Below are positions 10,093-20,480 of a stretch of DNA of 64,000 nt, in pieces (positions within the stretch are counted from its first letter, which is position 1; every line of letters starts with the position of its first letter). The stretch is from Gracilaria domingensis (lineage: Eukaryota; Rhodophyta; Florideophyceae; Gracilariales; Gracilariaceae). The position numbers and the translations under genes were made by a program. The stretch lies in NCBI GenBank assembly GCA_022539475.1, contig VCMS01000195.1, positions 1 to 64,000 on the forward strand, written 5' to 3'. The notes beneath the pieces were generated by a model, which saw nothing but the letters and a program-made list of their open reading frames with translations, did not search any database and was not told the DNA's origin.

Positions 10093-10103
10093 AAGGAGGG
10101 GGA
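10093..10103 (+). other. 3' polypurine tract of Gyp-1A
   Basis: AAGGAGGGGGA stands two bases before the LTR start. It is the expected RNase H-resistant primer for plus-strand DNA synthesis. Confidence 0.85.
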
Positions 10104-10105
10104 TG

Positions 10106-11055
10106 TGTAGAGCAAACGCGGAAACGCGGTATCATTGAAGTTGATACTCATAACTCGTGCACCGAGGTTCGATCCTAGGTAAGGAAAGTATGAAACTTGG
10201 CCCAAAACTGGGATATTTTGAGGTGGTTGGATGTCGGAATGTCCGCTGGACTGGCCATGGTGTGGCACGTGGTATTGAGTGGTCGTGGGTACACGTGGTC
10301 GGGTTTGGGTCTATTCACAGAGGAATTGTTTCGATAGTCGAATTATTTACTGGTTGCTGAAGCGGGCTGTGCACGTACACCACGTGTGTGGCTTTGCACA
10401 AGTGTGCACCAGATTATTTAATTTAGTTTAACTAATTTACCGGTTACGGTATAAGAGGTGACCTCGCGGCCACCTCCACCTTCAGTAAAGTGTAACCGGG
10501 TTCGGCTCTGGACTAGTTTCGCCTGCGCGAAGTGCACCACTTCTCCCGGAGAGTCACCGCGTACGGTACGTTCTAGCTCCATCCGTCGGGATCTTTCAGG
10601 CAATTCTGATCATTTGTGGCCATTGCCCTCGGGCTAATTCCGTCTTCGGACACCTTACATTGTGCAGATACCTGTTTACCCACAAGTGGTAGAACTACCA
10701 ACTCTGTATAGAGATCTTTGCCGCGTGGGCTGAATACACGTCTCCGTCACCCGCCGCCGGGCCTGTTGCCGCTTTCCGCACGCCCCGCCGGGGGTTTCCT
10801 CTAGTTTTTCCCTCTTTTTCCCTTTTCTGCCTAGGGTTTCCACTGCCCGCTGGTGCGGCCCATCACTGTGGACTCCGTTCCCGGACCTTTGCCTAGCCTG
10901 TTCCCCGTCCACCTCCGAGGTATATCCCGAGGCACGGGAGGTCTTACACCCGCCATTTTCCGTGCACGGAGGGCTCTTTCCCTGAGTCTACCTCCCCTAG
11001 GGAGCAAGGACTCGAACGCCTTGAGTGTCTCTTCCGTCCCCGGGTTTGCACTACA
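10106..11055 (+). repeat. 3' LTR of Gyp-1A
   Basis: The LTR begins TGTAGAGCAA and ends TTGCACTACA, near-perfect inverted ends, and is 950 bases long. It directly follows the polypurine tract. A reverse-oriented relative at 25226-25815 shares much of its 3' two-thirds, including the end. A TATAAG motif lies near 10451. The flank after it reads on as copia integrase; the putative target duplication would be CTCTA (11056-11060), but the left copy is outside the window. Confidence 0.85.
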
Positions 11056-13229
11056 CTCTACAAGGACATCCACCGCACTACCCCAAACACTTGCGACCAT
11101 TCGGGTGCCTGGTAACGATTGAAGTGCGAAGTTCAGAACGGAAGCGCAAGGGGAGGCTGGCTGCAATCATGGAGCAAGGATTGAACCTTGGACATGTGAA
11201 TGGCGGAATTTACCACATCCTCACAGAGGGCGGAATAAGATCTTCTAAGCATGTGCATTTTTATGAAGACCGCTTTCCTGGAACTACAATCTTTTCCACT
11301 AACGTGCGAGAACCGAATGAAGAAGAACAGGAATTTATTGTTCTGGAAGAATCATCAGATGAAGAAATTGGACTTAGAAATGAAGATGAAATTGGAATTG
11401 GAACCGAAGATGAAGACGAGGAAGTGTATGTTGATGCGACCGGAGATCCTGAGGATGGAAATGAAACGGATGCGTTCAGTCAGATGACAAACAATCCAGA
11501 TCACCCTTTAACTCTCGATGGAGATCAGTATCACGATCAGGAAGAAGAGCCTGGAAGTATTTCTAAATCGGCGCCTTCTCACCAATACAATTTGAGATCG
11601 CGTTCGAAGGCCACTCCCTGCGTCCCAAATCCCATTTCAACCAATGATGAGCCTACGATTGCTGAGGCAATGCAATCACCCGAATGGGAACACTGGGTGA
11701 CAGCCATTGAAGAAGAGTTTACAGCAATTCTTCAAGCTGAGGCCTACGTACGCACATCTGTTGTCCCAGCAAGAGCTCTCCCAACCGGGATCATACTTCG
11801 GCTGAAGCGAGGCGAGCACGGGGATCCATTACGATTCAAGGCCCGCCTTGTTTCCAGGGTAAATTTGCAGAAACTATCTATCCTTGAGGCCAAACACTGC
11901 TATGCTCCAGTGGCAGGGTTTGAGATCTTTCGAGTGCTACTGTGTCTTGCATCTTCCTTTGGATGGGACAGACAGCAGATTGATATCAAAGGTGCCTTCT
12001 TGTATGCTTCCCTTCCAGATGACTCAAATATTTTTATCAAACTTCCGTCTATTCCCGGAATTTCTGAAGCCGATGGAGCCATTGTAAGACTACGCAAATC
12101 GCTTTATGGATTGCGCGAGGCTCCCAAGTTATGGTATCGGACTCTACGAAATTTCTTGCTGGGACTAGGATTCTGTACGACCACAGTGTCGGACTGTCTC
12201 TTTGTGAAGAACTGTGGTGACTCCATTGTTGTGCTACTAGCATATGTAGATGACATCGTCATGTTTGGAAAACCCTCAGCTGTCGAAGAAGTCAAGAAAG
12301 GTATCAAGAGGCAGTATGAAATTAAGAACATGGGTAGGGGCACCCATTTTCTTGGAGTCCAAATTGAGGAAAGAGCTGATGCCACATATCTCTCTCAGGC
12401 CGCTTTGATCCATCACATATTGCGGGTAACGAACATGGAGTCATGCAAACCCGTGTCAACCGCTCTCTCTGTATCGCATTCTCTTTACAAAGTTCCAGCA
12501 CCTGCCAAGGAGCACGAAGTTGCAAATATGGAAGGAGTGCCATACAGAGAGATTTGGGGAAAGCTTTTATTTCTGTCTACCCGCACCCGGCCAGATATTG
12601 CAACGGCTGTGTCCCTACTTGGCAAGTTTCACTCTGATCCAAACCAGTCCGATTGGAAGGCAATGAAGCATGTTATCCGCTACTTAAAGGGGACCGTGAG
12701 TCATTCTATTTGCGTTCTAAAGAGTGGAAACACGAAGCTTCAAGGATGGTCTGATGCTGACTGAGGAAGGGAAAAGGATGGACGGAGATCACGGACTGGC
12801 TTTGTAATTTGTATTGATCAAGTGCCCGTAATCTGGACATCTAAATGACAACAGTCGGTCGCCTTGTCCACCTGTGAGGCAGAGTTCTTTGCGCTGTCAG
12901 AATGTGCGCGGAACATGAAGTGGATCATGCAGCTCTACGATGACTTAAGTGTGCCACTGGAAAGACCAGTATCAATCTTTCAAGATAACTTAGGCATAAT
13001 ACGCTGGAAGACTGAAGTTCAGGGTCTTCGAAACGTGAAACATGTCGGAATTCGATACAGCTTTGTCAAAGACGAAGTTAAAAAGGGAAATGTGATCGTA
13101 GAGTACACTCCATCCGAACTGAACTACGCTGATTCTTTCACAAAGATTGTACCGAAAGCCGTACTGGAACCTCATCAGAAGTTTTTACGAATCATTCCAT
13201 CATCTTTTCGAGGGGGCATTTCGGAATAG
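11056..13229 (+). pseudogene. pol: Cop-1: Ty1/copia integrase end, RT and RNase H
   Basis: This is the right-hand part of a copia element cut by Gyp-1A. It opens with the integrase C-terminal signature PKHLRPFGCL, then an acidic linker (about 11330-11560). RT carries QQIDIKGAFL, SLYGLREAP and the active site AYVDD near 12240. RNase H follows, with ALSTCEAEF. The frame is continuous except for TGA 12762-12764, at the Trp of the usual SDADW, and TGA 12846-12848, where relatives have Arg or Lys. Gag, protease and most of integrase should lie beyond the left edge of Gyp-1A. The RNase H end is followed by GAGGGGGCA (13209-13218), possibly the polypurine tract; I could not place its 3' LTR. Confidence 0.85.
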
Positions 13230-14094
13230 GGTGAGATTTGCTCACCAGAAGCCGAGAAGACGATGGAACGTGATCATCATACTGTAGTAATTGATTTGAA
13301 TTTATTGGAAATATGCGTGTGCAGAATGGAATCAGTTACGTAACATCGCTGTATCTCTGCAAGGACGTCGTTCTACGAGATCAACACCTTTATCCTTTCT
13401 TGGGACGTCCGAGTAGAAGCTTTGCGATACGCTCGTGCTCTTGATTCATAGACTAGTATAACGTCCGAATGCTGACACCACTTCGAGGGTGTTTTAATGC
13501 CTCTAAAATCTTGTCGACAGACAATGAGGAGTAAGAAACTTCTTTCTCCAGTGTAGTCAACTCTATCTCTAATTGCGAAATTATTCCTAGCATTTGTATT
13601 ACTGCGAGGAAAACTCCGAGAAATTCTTGCCTCCGCCTCTCCAGATCCTATTTCGTCCTCGTTGTCACAAGCTGTACACACGTGTGGCGCTCTATATCGT
13701 TCAATATCTTTCCTGGCCCGTACTTCTTCATTTCCTCCGTATTAGGAGTACGTCCGCATATGGCATGAATAGGTTTATTGCCATATATATTCCATCAACT
13801 TGATTCAGTTTATTCAGTCCAAGTACTGATATTTAATGCTGAAAACGAATGACTGGTTTGATATAACTGTTTCGTAGAAAAGCTCATCTTTGACTTCAGA
13901 GCGCAATATATACAACTTCGAACTTACCCGTGTCGGCTGTCACGCGTGTGGTGCGCCTTTTCATTGTCGAATTTTTTCATGTTCTTTGATTTGTGAAAAG
14001 ATAGATTTGGACAGTTCCTGTCAAACGCGTTTGGACGTTTCCCATCTGGGATGAATTTGTTACCGTACAATAATACTTTCCCCGGAAGATGGCT
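13230..14094. other. Non-coding interval after Cop-1
   Basis: It may hold the decayed 3' LTR of Cop-1, but I see no matching repeat or inverted ends. The short ORFs on both strands look random. Confidence 0.4.
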
Positions 14095-14505
14095 TCAAAG
14101 CAGAAAAAGTGCTAGGTAGAAGCGTTTCGTGAACTTCTTCACGGGCGAGAAAAGATTTTCATGTTCATATTTTCCTTGTGAAAATAGCTTAGTTCTAAAG
14201 TACAAAGCACTCTTTATACTTCTTGACAAGTTCTGTTTGGTCTTCAACATGAAGTATGGAATGAGTGAGATATCATTACGATTGGCTTTCTTTTTTCCCG
14301 GGCTTTCCAGTATCTTAATGTATATACGAGGCATATGGAAGAGCTCTTCCAGGTCAAGGAAAAGCTTCTCGAGTACATGGAAGAGCTCTTCCAGTACATG
14401 GAAGAGCTCCTCCAGTACATGGAAGAGCTCTTCCAGTACGTCGACGAGCTCTTCCAATGCGTGGAATAGCTCTTCCACGTACGTATTCCAGTAAAAGCCC
14501 AACAC
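14095..14505 (-). CDS. Small coiled-coil ORF (136 aa), uncertain
   Basis: This reverse-strand frame encodes seven consecutive heptads of the type LEELFHV (residues about 10-58), giving Leu at both core positions, as in a leucine zipper. A Lys-rich, Phe-rich tail follows. The heptads are a direct result of a 21-base tandem repeat (14332-14480), so the frame could be accidental. No promoter or homologue is recognised. It could be a real small dimerising protein or a translated minisatellite. Confidence 0.3.
   Translation of the reverse strand: MLGFYWNTYVEELFHALEELVDVLEELFHVLEELFHVLEELFHVLEKLFLDLEELFHMPRIYIKILESPGKKKANRNDISLIPYFMLKTKQNLSRSIKSALYFRTKLFSQGKYEHENLFSPVKKFTKRFYLALFLL
14332..14480. 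repeat. 21-bp tandem repeat of self-complementary units
   Basis: About seven units of 21 bases are present. The best-kept core is TGGAAGAGCTCTTCCA, a perfect 16-base palindrome. Because 21 is a multiple of three, the repeat keeps frame on both strands: Leu/Glu heptads on minus and Ser/Trp-rich heptads on plus. Confidence 0.85.
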
Positions 14506-15199
14506 GGAAGAGATCTCTTCGACGTATCTGACAAAGGGATAAGTTTTAATTTAACAAGTAAACATATTGCGAACTGCTATGCTTACTACTGATTTTGGAC
14601 TCAAAGATTTTGTATTAGTGCAATGTTTATTAGCTAGTAGAAAGCACGTAAGACACTTTTACTGGGTCGTTGAGTCTGAACCAGGGAAAAGAAGAGGTGA
14701 GAAGCAGTTCATGCACCGCCGAACTGCTTTTATAATAATTTGAACCCCTCTGGATAGGCCCAAAACCGAAGGTGCAAATTTACAGTACGCGCTAGGCTAT
14801 TTTTATGGGTCCCAATAAATAAATTGGCGTTCTGTCTACTTACTCCGCAGTTTTAGATCACGTGCTGGTAGTCCACCTGTCATAAATCAGCTAACACAGC
14901 ACTCAAATGTGTTCCTTCTGTTTCAAATCCTCCCCTTCCAATTACATCATCGTCCTCGGAAATTACTGCAATAATATGAACGGATACGGTGTCTTCTTTC
15001 TAGTACGTTGTGGTCTTAAGGTAATAGTATCATCTTTCCATCCTGCCCGAGATATGAAATGTCGAACTTCGTCTGCGTAGGTTTCTTCCTCAAGATCATT
15101 GCAAAATTTACTTACTGAATAATGATATAAAACGTAAGAAACACATCAGATAATCCACATTTGTAACAGTTGCAAAGCGAAATTAATATCTCGAATTTC
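14506..15199. other. AT-rich spacer with one hairpin
   Basis: No gene is supported. A perfect 9-base stem, AAGCAGTTC (14702-14710) with GAACTGCTT (14721-14729), is followed by T-rich sequence. The left truncation point of Gyp-1B lies near the right end. Confidence 0.4.
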
Positions 15200-15222
15200 G
15201 CTAGTGGTTCAATGAACGGTCC

Positions 15223-15804
15223 ATGAATTTCGTAAAACGTATCCGCCGCAGCGTGCTTCCTGATGTCGCTGACGCGAATAAAAACGCGTTAACAACGGTG
15301 GGAACAATCGAATTAGTCGTGCCTTTGGGAACTTCCGTGGTGAGGGTCCACTTCATTGTTTGTCGGTCATTGGCTGCCCCAGTCATTTCGTGTTGCGATT
15401 ACTGCGACAGGTTTGTCGATGCAATCAGGCCCCGCCTCAGGCGTGTAGAACTTGACGATGGTTCATCGGTTCCAATCGTCCGTCGTCCGCTGAAGCGGTC
15501 ATCGCGGAAGCAAGTTCCACTCCCTGCTGCGCAGGCCCCGGCACTGGCGTCGCGCGAGTCCACCAAGCTCCGCGTCGCTTCGTCGATTCGCATCCCGCCT
15601 GAGTCCCAATTCATGGTGTCAGTTAATTCCCGTCAACACGGTCTTCGGGTTATTCAACCACTTACCTCGTTGTACGAGAAGTGCCAACTCGCTGTCGCGA
15701 ATGGGGTTGTGCAAGTCACACCGGATACTCCGTTCCGGATACTCGTTGCCAATCTTGGCAGCACCCCCCAGTATCTGGTGAAGAACCAAGTCATTGGGCT
15801 GTGA
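15223..15804 (+). pseudogene. Gyp-1B protease, C-terminal remainder
   Basis: About 193 codons match the Gyp-1A protease after its active site (DVADAN, VPLGTSVV, CDYCDRFVDAIRPR). The catalytic Asp-Thr-Gly is missing because the element is truncated here. The peptide continues to QYLVKNQVIG and stops at TGA 15802; the RT frame lies one frame away, implying a one-base shift near 15798. Confidence 0.75.
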
Positions 15805-15821
15805 CAGCGCACCCACTCGCG

Positions 15822-17675
15822 ATGCTTCCAACGAAGATGACGGCTGCCGATGTCCTCGGACTAGTTACCTCCGAAGAGGACATCGCCTTATCTAAGGAGG
15901 CGGAGGGAGCTGCAGTTCGTGCTGTTTCCGCGGGTACCAATACCGTCGCAACGGAGAAGAAACCGACTGACTTGGAACCACACCCTGTGTCAGGGACAGA
16001 AGAGCGTAAGCCCACGAGCTACGACAAGGTTGACCCCTTGAAGGCGCTCGAGGAACGGGACCTCGGTCATGTACCGGAGTCGCACCGTGAACGTCTAAGA
16101 GACATGTTACGGGAGTTTACCCCAATGTGAGATGGCTCTCTTGGAGAGATAAATGCAACGGAACACCGTATCGATTTGTTACCGAACACGCGTCCGGTTT
16201 CACAACCCCCTTACAGGGCAGGACCGAAGGCTCGAGAGGAAGAACAGTTCCAAGTGGATAAGATGCTCCGCGCAGGTGTCATCGAACACGCGCAATCGCC
16301 GTGGGCATCCCCAGTGGTACTGGCTCTCAAGGCCGACGGAACCTGGAGGTTCTGTGTCGACTATCGCCGGCTCAATGCCGTGACCGTAAGAGAAGCTTAC
16401 CCAATCCCTCGTATGGACGAGTGTATCGATTCGCTCGGTGACGCTACCGTATTCACGGCATTGGATGCCAATTGAGGATACTGGCAAGTCCCCGTCAGGG
16501 AGGAAGACCTCGATAAGACTGCGTTCGTGTGCCACTCGGGCTCCTACCGCTTCAAGCGGATGCCTTTCGGCTTAACCAACGCGCCCGCTACGTTTCAGCG
16601 TGCCATCAACATCTTGTTGAGCCGCTTCAAATGGCGGACCTGTCTCGTTTACCTCGATGATATCATCGTGTTTTCCAGTAATCTGGACGATCATCTCACC
16701 CATGTCAGGGAAGTGATGACCACTCTGCGTGATGCAGGGATAACCCTCAAGTTGAGGAAGTGTGAATTCTTCACCGACACCGTCAAGTACCTTGGACACA
16801 TTATCCGTCCAGGACGGCTGATGATCGAGGAAGCTCGCCTCAAGTCGCTCGCCAAGGCGAAGGAACCGCGAACTCAAAGGGAATTACGCTCTTTTCTAGG
16901 GCTGGTCAACGTCTACAGACAGTTTGTACCGAACTTTTCGGACATCGCGGCTCCCCTTAACGCTCTCTTGCGAAACGGTCAGCCACCGAAACTGGACCCC
17001 TTCACGCCCGCACAAGCGGAATCGTTCAACTCCTTGAAGGACGCTGTAACATCAGCACCAATCCTATCGTTACCAAAACCGGGATTGCCGTTCTCCGTGG
17101 ACACGGACTCGAGAGACTACCAAGTAGGTTGCGCGCTGTTCCAAACTACTCCCGAAGGAGAACGAAAACCCATAGGGTACTGGTCACGTTCGCTTAACGT
17201 TCATGAACGAAACTACTCCGTTTCGGAGAAAGAGTGCCTTGCAGTCGTATGTGCATTATCCACCCTCCGTTCCTATCCGCTAGGTGTGCACTTCACCGTG
17301 TACACGGATCATTCCTCGTTGAGGTGGTTGATGAATATCTCTGGCCCATCAGGCCGCCTCATGCGGTGGAGGCTCTGCCAAGCGGAATTCAACTTCGACT
17401 TCGTATACAAAAAAGGGACCCTGAACACCCAGGCGGACGCGCTGTCGCGCTTACCCACGAATGGGGAGACTCTGGTCGTTGAGGACGATGACATTCTTTG
17501 CTTCTTCGTCGACGACGATGAACCGGAAACTCCGGAGTGGCGGCTTGACGACTGGCCAGATGACTGGGACGATATGGACGCTGAGTTTGATGAACTGCTT
17601 GTTGCAGGCAAAGCCGAGGCTGTAAAGCCCCTACCGGGAAATTTTGTACCGGTATCACCGGAGGAAATGATCTGA
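15822..17675 (+). pseudogene. pol: Gyp-1B reverse transcriptase and RNase H with TGA stops
   Basis: One frame runs from the KEAE linker through RT (ASPVVLALKADGTW, YLDD within LVYLDDIIVF) to RNase H (VDTDSRDYQVG, TDHSSLRWL, QADALSRL). It is cut by TGA 16128-16130 and TGA 16473-16475, both at Trp codons in Gyp-1A (FTPMWDG and DANWGYW), and by TGA 17673-17675 at an Arg codon. Otherwise the domains look intact. An Asp/Glu-rich insert (about 17510-17610) precedes integrase as in Gyp-1A. Confidence 0.85.
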
Positions 17676-19441
17676 GAACAACATGGAGACCCGTTCTGCA
17701 TCACGATCCGTGCCCGACTCAACGGTGGAGCAACCCTCCCATTCGAGGTCAACGACATCGGCTATCTCGTAAGGACAGTCGAGTCACACCGACAAGTTGC
17801 GGTACCACACTCGTTGCAGACGAGGATCCTACACCTTTCGCATTACGTAAAGTTAGGTGCCACGCAGGTGGAAGAAAGTTGTACCTCACCTTGAGGAGAG
17901 ACTTCTACTGGCCCGCCATGGCGGAGGATTGTTACGCTACGGTACGCTTCTGTGCCGATTGCGCGAGAAATCGCGTGAAACTCCAAAAGAATTCGAAGAA
18001 AGCGAAACTATTCCCTGCCAGGGTGCCGCTTGAATTTGTAGCAATCGATATTCTCGGACCATTGCTTACCACTCGGAGAGGAAATAAGTTTCTTCTCGTT
18101 ATCACGGATCGGTTCTCGAAACTGGTTCGGACCCTACCTCTAAAGAGGATCACCGCGTTCACAGTCGCGCCGGCGTTCGCCACGCACTGGATCTTCGTGT
18201 ACGGTCCTCCTGTGGAGTTGTTATCCGATAACGGAAAGCAATTCGCATCCCGGTTCTTCCAGGATGTATGCCGCATCACGGACGTAAAAAACCTCTTCAC
18301 GACCACTTACCATCCCCAATGTAATGGGCAAGTTGAACGGCACAAACGTACGATGCTGGCATCTCTCCGTTCTTACGTTACTGACCACCCAAAAACATGG
18401 GACTTGTACACCGACGCGTTAACCTTTGCGTACAACACGCAGGTACACAGGACTACTGTTGTTTCCCCATTCGAACTGGTTTTGTCACGGACACCCCCGC
18501 CATTGGCGTCAGAATCACAAGCTACCTTGGGCCGTTTCCCATCTGTGGGTGATTATCGCCAACAAAAGGAGGCTTCGCTAACGAAGTTAGTACCGGCCGC
18601 CCGAAAATCAATGGCGAGAGCCCAAGCCGCTTACAAGCGTGATTTTGATGCTCGCTTGCGAGGAAGAACCCCTGAACCACTCACCGTGGGCAACCATGTC
18701 TTCGTACGGAAGAAACACTACAACCCTGAGAAGGGCAGACGTCATAAGCTCTCGCCTGTGGCTGATGGACCTTATGAGGTAATCTCGGTTGCACCGGACA
18801 CTGTTGTAGTCGAGATCGCTGACGCGCATGAGCGGATCTCCCGCGACCGCGTGGTATTGGCCCCTCCACCCTCGTCTGAGGTTCCCCCGTCTGGTACTGA
18901 GCCCGTGTCTACGGAGTCAACAACGCCGGTAACACCAGAAACAAATGTGGTGACAAGACCCTCCGTCCTGCCCCACCCCCATCGAGGCCTTACCGACCTC
19001 CCGATAGAGTCGGCCCCGCCGACTGTGTCGGAAAATGATCGCCATCATGGCACCCCCGTTTTTGTCCCATCGCTGGGTTCACCTACCCGCGATGCGGGAC
19101 ATTCTGTTACTCCCCACGCCGCTCCATCTAAGGAGGGGGAGGAGGTTATCAGCCCTGCTGAGAGTTCTTCGCCGACGTCACGTCGTGAGGACAACCGTGA
19201 CACACGGACTGTACGGAGCTCCCCGGATGTTCCGGTACGCCAGCGGGCATCGCGTCCGCAACGCACGCTCGCTCGCCGCACACACAGCCCCGTTGCCGGG
19301 AAGTCTACACCGTCGCCGGGTAAGAACACTCACGCAGAAGCGGATTCGGTTAAGTCAACAGAGCCTCGTGGCCTACCAGCCGCGCTGGGTAAGGCGAAGT
19401 TGAAGGATGCCGTCGGCACCGAGCCGATGTCGTCGGAATGA
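17676..19441 (+). pseudogene. Gyp-1B integrase and linker, frameshifted in the zinc finger
   Basis: Integrase begins in the RT frame, up to LSHYVKLGA. It then shifts one frame near 17863 because a base is missing between GCC and ACGCAGG relative to Gyp-1A (GAHPGGRK). From 17879 the protein reads YLTLRRDFYWPAM, a CX2C pair, then the catalytic FVAIDIL, LLSDNGKQF and NGQVERHKR motifs (D, D and E kept). The linker is Pro/Thr/Ser/Arg-rich with PSKEGEE at 19124-19144. TGA 19439 ends this segment but the same frame stays open beyond it. Confidence 0.83.
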
Positions 19442-20335
19442 AGCCCCACTGGGGAAAGCGCAGCGAAATCGCGACCCACCGCGCAACGCGATGCAGAACA
19501 ACCAGGAAGTCTGGAAAATCCTGCGGAGCAGGCACGAGCTGAGGGAAGAGAAGTCCCGAGTGACTCGGTGAAAACCGGCAGTACAGCCGTGGGAATACCG
19601 GGCACTGCGGGAAGAGGTCACGTCATAGACGGTACAGCACCAAATACTGGGCATGAAATATCGGCGCAAGTGCAGCCGCACGCCGAGATCGCGAGATCGA
19701 AAGCCGCTGGCAGTGCCGATAACCCCGGTAACCCGGAAGTAGCCGTTCAGAACGGAAATTTGAGCAAAGAAGCTCAAGGGCCAACGGCGCAGCCGTTGGA
19801 GGACACATGTAACAGGGAGGCGGTTCTCCCGAAGGAGCTTGACAGCCAACCGTCGCTACAATCACGTGCACGCACGGTTGTAAAGCCACCCGAGGTGGAG
19901 GCTCCCGCCGCAAGCGGACAAGGCGAGCATGCCGCTCCCCCAACACCGCCGAAGCGGAAGGACCCACGCCGACTGGCGGTACGCAGCGACATATCGAACG
20001 CTCCTCCACGGAGGAAACTGGCCACGCAGAGCTAGACGCGCACTGCTACCCCCGGTACGGGAACCACTCCCCCGCAAGGGTTGTCAACCGATGAAGTAAC
20101 TACAACACGGCAAGGCCGGCAGGTGTATGTCCAAGAGTACATCGTCGACCGAAGTATCGGGCATTACTGGGACCAGAAGGGCATTTTACAATACCACGTC
20201 CGTTGGTACGGCTATGGCCCATCGTGGGATACTGAAAAACCAATCGAGCACCTGCCGCGCTCGAAGGTCGTACAGTACCACCGCAACGCGGGAACGGCCA
20301 CACCAGCGACGCTGGACGACGCCCAAGTGGGATAA
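19442..20335 (+). pseudogene. Gyp-1B Pol linker and degenerate chromodomain
   Basis: The integrase frame continues after TGA 19439 as a low-complexity, Pro/Ala/Glu-rich linker. It is interrupted once more by TAG 20033-20035 and then encodes a chromodomain (YVQEYIVDRSIG, YHVRWYGYGPSWDT, IEHLPRSK). This shows the chromodomain was fused to Pol in this family. The conserved Trp of DTWEP is lost: Gyp-1A TTGGG is GAAAA here, with three adjacent G-to-A changes. Confidence 0.78.
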
Positions 20336-20480
20336 GGTTGCCGTGGAAACGGATGGATATCATGTTGGTAACACACGTCGTGCGACGGGAATTGAGCCCA
20401 TACCACCTTGGTGGAACGTCCGCCGCACTGACGGTTCAACCGGCCCGCGCCGCGAGAACACCGATTTTCGGAACAACGGC

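Larger units (their letters stand above)
1..11055 (+). mobile_element. Ty3/gypsy LTR retrotransposon Gyp-1A (5' LTR off the edge)
   Basis: Gyp-1A has, in order, gag (192), protease (2401), RT/RNase H/integrase (3241), a chromodomain (7462), a reverse-strand ORF (8205-9899), a polypurine tract (10093) and a 3' LTR (10106-11055). Integrase before the chromodomain and RT before integrase place it in the Ty3/gypsy superfamily, near chromoviruses. The LTR end TTGCACTACA is not found near base 1, so the window opens inside the internal region. The right end abuts copia integrase sequence in a sensible frame, so it appears inserted in Cop-1. Several stops and frame changes make this copy defective. 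Bases 1-191 are leader with no gene; TGGTGACAGAAC near 43 only resembles a primer-binding site. Confidence 0.9.

Noticed and set aside
12762..17675. Reassignment of TGA to Trp
   Set aside because: Host-like genes end at TGA (54964, 59457) and other internal TGAs replace Arg or Gly; G-to-A mutation explains the pattern better.
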